Below are positions 1 to 6,032 of a stretch of 8,330 bases of DNA, piece after piece; position 1 is the first letter of the stretch, and the number at the start of each line of letters is the position of its first letter. Origin of the DNA: an uncultured Rickettsiales bacterium (GTDB lineage: Bacteria; Pseudomonadota; Alphaproteobacteria; Rickettsiales; UBA1997); NCBI GenBank assembly GCA_937927795.1, contig CALBSF010000210.1, positions 1-8,330 of the forward strand. The letters run 5' to 3'. Below the pieces are notes generated by a model. It saw only the letters and a list, made by a program, of their open reading frames with translations, made no database searches and had not been told where the DNA came from. Made by a program: the position numbers and the translations under genes.

Positions 1-1
1 T

Positions 2-673
2 CGAGATATTGACGCCACATACGACAAGCCATTATATCATGATATTTATCAATTTGATGACTTACAACCTTTACCAATAGTAAAAAGAATATTTGCTAAG
101 CAATCAAATTCTGACAATAGAGATATTAGAATCGCCATGGGCTTTTCAGATGAAATCACTCGAGATGGAAAAGCTGTAGAAAGCGTCTTGGCAGAAGAGC
201 AGGAAAATATTTCCATTAAAGCCGCCCAAAAACTCATTCTATTGTTCGAAGAATATAATTCTGGAATAATTAATGTTTTTAATCATTCGACCAACATCAA
301 AGATCGTTTTGATTTTATTAAAATAATGTTAGAGCTGACCCATAAAGTTGCTTTAGAAAATAATGGAATTACCGCCAACCTTCCAAAAAAAGAAGAGCAA
401 ATAAAATATTCCATAAATGAAAAACTTGAAGAAGCAAGAGGCTCTCTACCAGAAATATTTAAAGGAATATCGCAAACAGAAGCTTTTGAAATTTCTTGCG
501 CCATTAGCTCTTGTTTTTATCAATCTGCAAATGAACTAGAAAGATACTCCGGAAGACAAATTGGCGCTAGGCAAGATGGAGTAAATGCAGCTTTTAGATT
601 TAAAAGGAGCGATCTAAACCATGTTAATGAAGGATTTAAGCAGGTATTTTTGCCAAGCCCGAGGGTTCATTAA
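2..673 (+). CDS. Hypothetical protein, 5'-truncated by the window edge
   Basis: The reading frame is open from base 2 to the TAA at 671-673, giving at least 223 codons. The first in-frame ATG (137) lies 45 codons inside this open stretch. The codons before it read as ordinary protein (for example YHDIYQFDDLQPLPIVKRIF), so the gene almost certainly starts outside the window and ATG 137 is internal. The product looks soluble and mostly helical, rich in Glu, Lys, Ile and Asn. It has no signal peptide or membrane segment in the visible part and only two Cys, within the segment EISCAISSCFYQ near the C-terminus. I recognise no domain or catalytic motif and assign no function. It is the only plus-strand gene in the window. 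Its stop overlaps the stop of the converging minus-strand ORF by four bases. That it is coding is fairly sure; its role is unknown. Confidence 0.75.
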   Translation, partial: RDIDATYDKPLYHDIYQFDDLQPLPIVKRIFAKQSNSDNRDIRIAMGFSDEITRDGKAVESVLAEEQENISIKAAQKLILLFEEYNSGIINVFNHSTNIKDRFDFIKIMLELTHKVALENNGITANLPKKEEQIKYSINEKLEEARGSLPEIFKGISQTEAFEISCAISSCFYQSANELERYSGRQIGARQDGVNAAFRFKRSDLNHVNEGFKQVFLPSPRVH

Positions 674-1005
674 TTGATTGGCATTTTTCTTGCAAACATT
701 AAAGCTCCATATTTGCTAAGGTGGGTTTTATCGGAATAAAATATTCCCAAATCATCTGACGCAAAACATTGAGTTTTATCGCAAATAGCACCAATTGAAT
801 TAAGGCAAAAAGTGGTGCCACTGCGTTCATGAGACAAGAACTCACCAGTCTTACAAGATTCTATAAATTGCTTAAAAGCCCTAGCATATTCTATTGCACC
901 CATCTTTGTAACATGCGCAATTAACGTTGAATCATCTTGGGTTGGTCTTTTTCCTTGCTCGTGAGCAAAACTAATTGATGGCGCTGCAATTGATGAACTT
1001 AGCAT
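670..1005 (-). CDS. C-terminal fragment of an OafA/YrhL-type acyltransferase SGNH domain (probable gene remnant)
   Basis: This 111-codon ORF ends in a segment, ICDKTQCF...GIFYSDKTHLSKYGALMFA (about residues 73-105), that matches the C-terminal block of the SGNH domain fused to acyltransferase-3 membrane proteins. That block has a Cys pair, then Tyr-x-Asp-x-x-His-Leu-Ser-x-x-Gly-Ala; the Asp and His are two of the catalytic residues. Full-length relatives run to about 600-650 residues and acetylate lipopolysaccharide or other surface glycans. Here the ten or so membrane helices and the SGNH block with the nucleophilic Ser are absent. An in-frame TAA lies five codons before the ATG, and the next gene ends only 64 bases upstream, so the missing part is not nearby. 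Without the nucleophile it is unlikely to be active on its own. It could instead be a small expressed protein of unknown use. The family match is good; the pseudogene status is inferred. Confidence 0.6.
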   Translation of the reverse strand: MLSSSIAAPSISFAHEQGKRPTQDDSTLIAHVTKMGAIEYARAFKQFIESCKTGEFLSHERSGTTFCLNSIGAICDKTQCFASDDLGIFYSDKTHLSKYGALMFARKMPIN

Positions 1006-1031
1006 ATAAAATAATAATTAGAAAATTTTCC

Positions 1032-1057
1032 ATATTCAGTGACATGATAGTGAATAT
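1032..1057. repeat. Small inverted repeat between two minus-strand ORFs
   Basis: The sequence ATATTCA (1032-1038) and its complement TGAATAT (1051-1057) are separated by 12 bases. No T-run follows on the minus strand, so it is not a convincing intrinsic terminator for the 308-codon gene. It could be a weak hairpin or a binding site, or chance in AT-rich DNA. Confidence 0.25.
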
Positions 1058-1069
1058 ATAGAATAGAAC

Positions 1070-1996
1070 CTACCAACCCAACTTCTTAGAATCAATGCTA
1101 ATCTTATCTGCTTTACTCAATGCTAAATAAGATCTTGGAATTGCTGGAATTTTTTCAGCGCCAATTTTGATAACAGCTTCTTTTACATCGCTTCTCACCA
1201 TTGCAATATTATAGGCAGCTTCTTGTAAATGTAATTTGGAATAAAGCTCAATTCTTAGAAAATTTGAGCTATTCTTCTCATCAACATTGTCTAATTTTTT
1301 TTTAGCAGTAACAGCGCCTTGCGCTAAAGAAGAATCTTCGGCTCGGCAAGATATTCTTTGATATCCTATATTGTCTTTGTTGTCAAAAAGAAGTTGCGAA
1401 GATCTTTGAGTTAAGGTCATTACCAGCTTATGACCAAACAATTCTTGTTCTTGCAAATCACCAGTTTTTTCTCTTAATTCTCCTAAAGCAAAATGATGCA
1501 TATTATAATTATTTGCACTTAATCCTCGAGAGGCAGCATTGGCAGAAAATGCTAAAGGAAAACCTTGATAACAAAGAAAGCTGGATAAAATTTTATGATC
1601 ACCATAATCTGAAAATCTATTAATCAAAGTTATTAGCTGCAGATTGGTTCCTAAAATATCAATAGGAATGACTTTGTGATCTTTATTTTTAATGCCTTCT
1701 TTGTCATTTAAAATTAAATATAGTGAATTTAGAAAAGAATGATATTTAAATTCAAGAACTTGCGCTGCTGAAAATTCATATTTTTTTAATTCCACAATAT
1801 TTCTTTCAAGATCTCTTCTAACATTAGTAAATACAGCTCCTCTAACACCATCATCTAAAAACCTTTGACGACGAGTTTCAAGGCAATCTTCAAACTCAAC
1901 TTGTGATTTGGTAAAAATTGCAGGAAGAATTTCTGTTGTTTTGTGAGCAGCGCTTGATAAAGATCTAAATAGACCTCGAGAATTTTTGACAAGCAT
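1070..1996 (-). CDS. Hypothetical protein of 308 residues, no recognised family
   Basis: A clean ATG-to-TAG frame of 308 codons, with an ATG at 1994-1996 and a stop at 1070-1072. The product is a mixed-charge soluble protein. Its N-terminus (MLVKNSRGLFRSLSSAAHKT) is basic and Ser-rich without a hydrophobic core, so it is not a Sec signal peptide. The middle part (about residues 85-155) is more hydrophobic, with segments such as FLNSLYLILND and LGTNLQLITLINRF, but has no clear transmembrane helix. The C-terminal third is Lys/Ser/Ala rich and helical in look. I see no known catalytic or binding motif. It lies 57 bases downstream of the autotransporter on the same strand, with no strong terminator between them, so cotranscription is possible. 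No Shine-Dalgarno sequence is evident, as for most genes here. A secreted effector or a lineage-specific protein would fit, but nothing in the sequence shows it. Confidence 0.75.
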   Translation of the reverse strand: MLVKNSRGLFRSLSSAAHKTTEILPAIFTKSQVEFEDCLETRRQRFLDDGVRGAVFTNVRRDLERNIVELKKYEFSAAQVLEFKYHSFLNSLYLILNDKEGIKNKDHKVIPIDILGTNLQLITLINRFSDYGDHKILSSFLCYQGFPLAFSANAASRGLSANNYNMHHFALGELREKTGDLQEQELFGHKLVMTLTQRSSQLLFDNKDNIGYQRISCRAEDSSLAQGAVTAKKKLDNVDEKNSSNFLRIELYSKLHLQEAAYNIAMVRSDVKEAVIKIGAEKIPAIPRSYLALSKADKISIDSKKLGW

Positions 1997-2053
1997 TTTT
2001 TATTAATAAATCAATTATTAAGTTGCAATGGTATATAACTTTAAACAATAATA

Positions 2054-5000
2054 CTAAAATCTTTTTGTAGCTTTAAAAATTAGTGAATTAGCGGCGAAGT
2101 TTTGACGATGTTCGAAGTTGTAATTTATATCAAAAAACAAATCTTCATTTTTGTAAATTTTTGTTCCAAAGCCAACCTTAAAGCTGCCACGCGCAATTTT
2201 ATTAGCTGTAGAATCAAAAATAGCTGATTGTCCAACAAAGTTTGCAGAAGTTTGTTGGCTGGAATGCGCAAAATCATATCCGTAACTACTTGAAAATTCT
2301 GGAAAAATTTCGTAATTTTTTAACTCAAATTTTTTGCTTAAAACAAGGCCAGCTCTGGTTTCAAAAAAACTAGCAGCTTTAGATCTTACATTTAAATTTA
2401 ACGTTCCAGCTCCTGATTCAGAATAATTTTGCGCTGAGCTGCGTGCGGCAGTAACAGCAAAACTTGGTCTTAAAATAAAGTCATTTTTCAGAGTTTTATT
2501 TAAGCCAAATTCAGAACGCAAAATATAAGTTTGGTTGCTATATTTTGCTTGCGCTCTCATGTTAGCAACCGGAATATAGCGGCTTGACTTATAATCATTC
2601 CACACAAAACCAGCAAGTGTATTTAGAAAAAATTTATCAAAATTATAACCATGATAAACGCTTAATTGATAAGGATTAATTGTAGTATTTTTTAATCCAC
2701 CACGCGATTTCACCACCGAATCAGCATAACTAAAAGATACACCCAAATAAGAATTATCAGAAATTTCTTTGTCGGCACCAAAAGCGAATCCTCTTAAATT
2801 GGCGCTATATCCTTGCGACGCCGCAGTATTTCCTTGTGAAATTTTTGAACCGAAAGTTTGTGCCCAAACTGATTGTGTTGCTGATTGAGAATTTAATAAT
2901 CCGCGCAAATTATTAGAAGCAAGCATGATTGGAGATCTTAATGAGGCACTTTTATTAAAAATTTGTAATCGACTTGAAGCCACGTCTAGTGAGCTTTGTG
3001 CGGAATTAAATGCGATACGATTATTAGAATTATCAACTTGTGGCATTGTTGATTTTATTGCCTCATCTTTTGCAGCATCAGAAGCATTGCCATCGATAAA
3101 TTGTCTAAGTTGGAAAAGTCCACCGCTAGTGCTAGAATCACTACTAATTAGATTATAAACACTAGCATTAGAAGGTTTAGGGGTAAAGCCAGAAAAAACA
3201 TTAAGTAACAAATTATTTCCACTAACCGAAGTTCTTAAAATCATTCCATTTATCCGATTTCTTGCAACGCCATCAATCAATAAATTTTGATCAGAAACTG
3301 CCGAAACCAAAGAGCCAGCGCCACCTTCAACAAGCACATAACTTGAGCCAACGGCAGTGCTTCCGCCATTTGCAAATGAAAGATCAAGTTTCATATTTGG
3401 ACTAATAATTGCCTGGCCAGTAACTGTTAATTTATCAGCACTTGTTGGACTATGAATGCCAAGAATTAATTTACTTCCCGCATCAGTTGTAAAATTACCA
3501 TTAATGTTTTGCAAATAGCCATTGCTGTTGATTACAGAGCTTTCACCAATCATTGAAACATCGCCATAAATTGTTGTGCTATCCATTAAATCTAATTGTC
3601 CTTGAATAGAAATATTATTTGCGCGAATTAAATTGACGTTAGAATCGTCACTATTTGCGATGTGAAATTGCGAATCAGCGCTGATGTTAATGTTTTCAAC
3701 TGAGCTGTTATTGACTCCAATTGGCGTAAATAAATTAACTGATCCAGAAGAATTAATTGTTCCTGTTGAGCTAAGAAATCCGCTCGGATTAATCTGCCCC
3801 CTAACAACGGCACCATTTTGCAAATTTAAAATTGAGTTACTTGCAAGAGATATAGAGCCATTAATTTCAGATGAAGAAGTTATGCTTGAGTTACTGCTAA
3901 TTACAATACCATCGGAACGTAATGCAGCTGTTGTTGTCAGTGAGCTATTGCTTCTTATAACAATGTTAGCAAGCCGATTTGACTCAGAACCAATTTCTGA
4001 TGCTCTATTAATAATTGAGTTAGAGTTAACTTCAAGAAAACCGTTTCCATTATTAAGTGATCTAATAGAACCGTTTACTGAAGAATCATTTTGTAAAAAT
4101 AAAGATGTATCATCGCCAATTACAACATCACCATTAATAATAGCGGAAGAATTCAAGCTTAATGAACCGCCGCCATCAATATTTACCTGCGAAGCTCCAA
4201 TTGATGAGTTTATATTAATTGCCATGAGATTAGAATTTAAATTTAAGGCAGCTATGCTATTAGTTTGACCGATTAGCGCAGAAAGAGTGGTATCGCTACT
4301 AAATAACATATTAAATGTACCTCGGTTAGCAGAAGATCCGTTAACCGCTCCAACTAAAGCTCCGCTTCTTATTAATAATACTGAATCTTCATTGAGTATA
4401 ATATTGCTGGCGCGAATTGAATTATAGTTAGTTTCTGCATCTAATATTTTTGATTGTGCAATTGTAAGCGATGTAAGAGAAGTTGAATTACCTATATTTC
4501 CGTTAGTTACGCTATCTGAATTTACTAATATTGAGCCAGCGCCATTTATGTTGCCGTTTAAGTTTCCACCATTAAAAGTGAAAAGTTGTGACGCATTGTT
4601 CATTGTTATATTACCCGTAATAGTTCCTGCATTATTCATAACTGACGAGTTAACATTACTTCCTAGGTTAATATCACCAGTAATCGTAGAATTATTGATA
4701 ATATTGAGACTGGCGCCATTACCAGTAAAGATGTTTCCCTCTATGGTGCCAGAACCACTGTTGGTAATTGAAAGTGAGCCATCTGATGAGGCATTAGTCC
4801 TAATCTTTCCCTTTATTGATCCACTGTTAGAAATTGTTGAATTCGCTGCTTCGGTTGAGATTGCAACTCCAATGCTGTTATTTTCTATTATACCTGTATT
4901 GTTAATTGAAGAACTGCTTCCGCCTTGAACTGAAATGGCGCTTGAAGCGGCGGCATTACTACTTGCGTCAGTAATTGTGCTTCTAATTGTTCCAGAGTTG

Positions 5001-5524
5001 GTAATATTGGTAGCTCCAGAGCCATTATCACCATTCTCAACCACAACTCCATCGACACTACTACTAATTGTACTACCATCGCCATTATTTAGTGAAAAAT
5101 TAAAAGATCTCGTTCCTACTCCTGCATCAAATTTACCTCGAACACTTATTGCTGGAGTTGCTGTGAGAGTGCTCCCATCATAAATCATGGAGCCATTATT
5201 AGTGATATTTATCTGTTTTAACGAAGAAGTATTTCCAACATTTTGTAAAGATATTACGGAATTACCGTCGCCACTTGAGGTAAGGAAGTAATTATTAGTG
5301 ATACCAATATTTCCATCAACTGTGCCATCTAAAGAAATGTAAGGGGAGGAATTTGAGCTAAAAGACCCAGTATTAGCAATAGTTACATTATTGTAATTGT
5401 TGCTATTAACTAATGCGCCAGAAAGATCATTACTTGTATAATCAGCAGCAAGAGCCAAAGAATTTACCAAACAAAGCCCAGCAAAAACAAATATCGCAAT
5501 CAAAGATTTAAAGTTGAGGTGCAT
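2054..5524 (-). CDS. Autotransporter outer-membrane protein (type Va secretion), beta-helical passenger
   Basis: The 1156-residue product has the layout of a classical autotransporter. Residues 1-27 form a Sec signal peptide: a Lys at position 6, a hydrophobic core, and LALAA just before Asp28. Residues 28 to about 670 are a Ser/Asn/Gly/Thr/Ile-rich passenger with recurring NSGTI and INGDI-like turns, as in parallel beta-helices. Residues about 674-780 resemble the C-terminal stabilising (autochaperone) part of passengers, with SADKLTVTGQA and SYVLVEGG. A helical linker follows (about 815-855). The barrel spans about 885-1156, opening with VWAQTFG and GFAFGADKEISDNSYLGVSF and ending in the expected Phe. 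The mature protein has no Cys. It should be exported by Sec, inserted with Bam help and displayed at the surface, perhaps as an adhesin. No protease motif or RGD is seen. The ATG at 5524 was chosen because it gives a normal signal peptide; the longer TTG frame would start in the -35 box. Confidence 0.93.
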   Translation of the reverse strand: MHLNFKSLIAIFVFAGLCLVNSLALAADYTSNDLSGALVNSNNYNNVTIANTGSFSSNSSPYISLDGTVDGNIGITNNYFLTSSGDGNSVISLQNVGNTSSLKQINITNNGSMIYDGSTLTATPAISVRGKFDAGVGTRSFNFSLNNGDGSTISSSVDGVVVENGDNGSGATNITNSGTIRSTITDASSNAAASSAISVQGGSSSSINNTGIIENNSIGVAISTEAANSTISNSGSIKGKIRTNASSDGSLSITNSGSGTIEGNIFTGNGASLNIINNSTITGDINLGSNVNSSVMNNAGTITGNITMNNASQLFTFNGGNLNGNINGAGSILVNSDSVTNGNIGNSTSLTSLTIAQSKILDAETNYNSIRASNIILNEDSVLLIRSGALVGAVNGSSANRGTFNMLFSSDTTLSALIGQTNSIAALNLNSNLMAININSSIGASQVNIDGGGSLSLNSSAIINGDVVIGDDTSLFLQNDSSVNGSIRSLNNGNGFLEVNSNSIINRASEIGSESNRLANIVIRSNSSLTTTAALRSDGIVISSNSSITSSSEINGSISLASNSILNLQNGAVVRGQINPSGFLSSTGTINSSGSVNLFTPIGVNNSSVENINISADSQFHIANSDDSNVNLIRANNISIQGQLDLMDSTTIYGDVSMIGESSVINSNGYLQNINGNFTTDAGSKLILGIHSPTSADKLTVTGQAIISPNMKLDLSFANGGSTAVGSSYVLVEGGAGSLVSAVSDQNLLIDGVARNRINGMILRTSVSGNNLLLNVFSGFTPKPSNASVYNLISSDSSTSGGLFQLRQFIDGNASDAAKDEAIKSTMPQVDNSNNRIAFNSAQSSLDVASSRLQIFNKSASLRSPIMLASNNLRGLLNSQSATQSVWAQTFGSKISQGNTAASQGYSANLRGFAFGADKEISDNSYLGVSFSYADSVVKSRGGLKNTTINPYQLSVYHGYNFDKFFLNTLAGFVWNDYKSSRYIPVANMRAQAKYSNQTYILRSEFGLNKTLKNDFILRPSFAVTAARSSAQNYSESGAGTLNLNVRSKAASFFETRAGLVLSKKFELKNYEIFPEFSSSYGYDFAHSSQQTSANFVGQSAIFDSTANKIARGSFKVGFGTKIYKNEDLFFDINYNFEHRQNFAANSLIFKATKRF
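4607..5212 (-). repeat. Degenerate beta-helix repeats in the autotransporter passenger
   Basis: Passenger residues about 105-306 hold a recurring short motif. The copies are ITNNGSM (about 106), ITNSGTI (174), INNTGII (207), ISNSGSI (231), ITNSGSGTI (253), INNSTITGDI (276) and MNNAGTITGNI (296). From about residue 206 the spacing is about 20-24 residues, one turn of a parallel beta-helix. The copies are protein-level repeats and are too diverged to be tandem DNA repeats. Looser copies (ING+D/S+I/V) continue to about residue 670. Confidence 0.6.
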
Positions 5525-5566
5525 TGAATTTATTGAATTAAAGTTTAAAAGATGAGTTGAAAGAAA

Positions 5567-5596
5567 TTTATACTGATGATAACTAATAATTATCAA
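5567..5596 (-). promoter_or_regulatory. Sigma70-like promoter of the autotransporter gene
   Basis: Read on the minus strand, TTGATA (5591-5596) is followed after 18 bases by TATAAA (5567-5572). Each hexamer differs from consensus at one base. The start point would fall near 5560, leaving a leader of about 36 nt before the ATG at 5524. The leader shows no clear Shine-Dalgarno sequence. The position fits the chosen start and argues against the TTG start at 5596. Confidence 0.5.
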
Positions 5597-5649
5597 AAGC
5601 TTTTTTTATCAAAACATGAAATTGCCTGGAGATTGTTATCAATTTTAGA

Positions 5650-5678
5650 CTTATAGCATATCCCTAAACGATTGACAC
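5650..5678 (-). promoter_or_regulatory. Possible outward-facing promoter in the left inverted-repeat arm
   Basis: On the minus strand the end of the repeat reads TGCTATAAG: an extended -10 (TG at 5657-5658, TATAAG at 5650-5655) with GTGTCA (5673-5678, four of six consensus bases) 17 bases upstream. Transcription would run out of the element into the autotransporter with a leader of about 120 nt. The right arm carries the same bases facing out toward the thiS 3' end, with TATAAC as the -10. This is a motif match only; AT-rich DNA gives such matches often. Confidence 0.3.
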
Positions 5679-5686
5679 TTTTTAAC
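5651..5686 (+). repeat. Left arm of 36-bp perfect inverted repeat
   Basis: It starts TTATAGCATATCCC and ends CTTTTTAAC, and is identical to the reverse complement of 5780-5815. It contains TTGACA (5672-5677), a perfect -35 box facing into the element, with only a poor -10 (TTTTAT, 16 bases downstream). Confidence 0.95.
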
Positions 5687-5711
5687 AAAAAGATTTTATC
5701 TTTTAAATTTG

Positions 5712-5754
5712 CTTAAAAAACTTGCTGCATCGGTGATACAGCAAGTTTTTTAAG
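5712..5754 (-). terminator. Bidirectional intrinsic terminator ending the dsbD-gatA-thiS operon
   Basis: Bases 5712-5727 pair perfectly with 5739-5754 (16 bp). The functional core is the stem CTTGCTG/CAGCAAG. A short inner ATC-GGT-GAT hairpin tops it after one C/A mismatch. A run of six T follows the stem on the plus strand and likewise on the minus strand, so it can stop transcription both ways. It lies about 80 bases beyond the thiS stop on the operon strand and sits at the centre of the inverted-repeat element. Confidence 0.8.
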
Positions 5755-5779
5755 TGAAGATCAAAAGCAAAATATTGAA

Positions 5780-5815
5780 GTTAAAAAGTGTCAATCGTTT
5801 AGGGATATGCTATAA
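5780..5815 (-). repeat. Right arm of 36-bp perfect inverted repeat
   Basis: Exact reverse complement of 5651-5686. Its outer end is 16 bases from the thiS stop codon (5832-5834), so the element sits directly behind the operon without entering the gene. Confidence 0.95.
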
Positions 5816-5831
5816 CCTCATAATCCCAGGT

Positions 5832-6032
5832 TTATCCGCCACCAATAAAATGAATTATCTCGATTCTGCTGCCTTCATTGATTAGAGTTTTATCAAATCT
5901 GCTTCTTTCAATTATTTCCAAATCTTTTTCCAAGGCAATTTTGTTGACATCTAAATCAAGCTCTTCAATTAAAGAAAGCAAACTCAAGCCTTCTTTTATT
6001 TCTTTTTCTTGACCATTTAAGAAAATCTTCAT
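5832..6032 (-). CDS. thiS: ThiS, sulfur carrier protein for thiamine thiazole synthesis
   Basis: The 66-residue product has the size and pattern of ThiS. It starts with a beta strand (MKIFLNGQEKEI), then has SLLSLIEELDLD, IALEKDLEIIERS as the conserved middle strand, and the end GSRIEIIHFIGGG. In this ubiquitin-like family the C-terminal Gly-Gly is adenylated by ThiF and converted to a thiocarboxylate. That group gives its sulfur to ThiG, which builds the thiazole of thiamine in the cytoplasm. The terminal Gly pair is intact, with three Gly in all. The ATG overlaps the gatA stop as ATGA, so translation is probably coupled to gatA. No thiG or thiF follows: the operon ends in a terminator. A MoaD-like role is less likely because the sequence ends in the ThiS-type HFIGGG. 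The family is clear; the missing thiG neighbour makes the pathway inference less certain. Confidence 0.9.
   Translation of the reverse strand: MKIFLNGQEKEIKEGLSLLSLIEELDLDVNKIALEKDLEIIERSRFDKTLINEGSRIEIIHFIGGG

Larger units (their letters stand above)
5651..5815. mobile_element. MITE-like 165-bp element with perfect 36-bp terminal inverted repeats
   Basis: Bases 5651-5686 and 5780-5815 are exact reverse complements over 36 positions, and pairing stops immediately on both sides. The 93 bases between them contain a second, 16-bp perfect hairpin. No ORF of useful length lies inside, so it cannot encode its own transposase. The ends read TTATAGC...GCTATAA, so a TA target duplication, as made by IS630/mariner-type transposases, is possible, but TA is self-complementary and cannot be told apart from a longer repeat. 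The element occupies most of the 307-base gene-free stretch 5525-5831. Only the autotransporter promoter region (5525-5650) and 16 bases before the thiS stop lie outside it. Other readings are a palindromic repeat of the Rickettsia RPE kind or two inverted insertion-sequence ends left after a deletion. Confidence 0.55.

Noticed and set aside
135..139. ATG at 137 as the start of the left plus-strand gene
   Set aside because: The frame is open back to base 2 with protein-like codons and there is no ribosome binding site before 137. The gene most likely begins outside the window.
2003..2021. AT-only inverted repeat (TTAATAA, 5-base loop, TTATTAA) between the autotransporter stop and the next gene
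   Set aside because: A stem of only A-T pairs is weak and frequent by chance in this DNA, with no T-run placed to make a terminator; it lies just six bases before the next ATG.
3684..4268. Plus-strand open frame of 194 codons opposite the autotransporter passenger
   Set aside because: It is antisense to a clear gene. Its Leu/Ile/Glu/Pro-rich, repetitive composition is what the complement of Ser/Asn/Gly repeat codons gives, and it has no start signals or domain.
4548..4928. Plus-strand open frame of 126 codons opposite the passenger, rich in hydrophobic residues
   Set aside because: It looks like a membrane protein only because ATT/AAT/GTT-rich repeat codons read as Ile/Val/Leu on the other strand. 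It lies fully inside the autotransporter gene.
5538..5541. Lipoprotein signal at the autotransporter N-terminus (AGLC in the signal peptide)
   Set aside because: The residue before the Cys is Leu rather than Gly, Ala or Ser, and hydrophobic sequence continues beyond it to a normal Ala-x-Ala site.
5651..5815. CRISPR-like or riboswitch reading of the repeat region before the autotransporter
   Set aside because: There are only two repeat copies, they are inverted, and a terminator hairpin lies between them. No spacer array or known aptamer core is seen.
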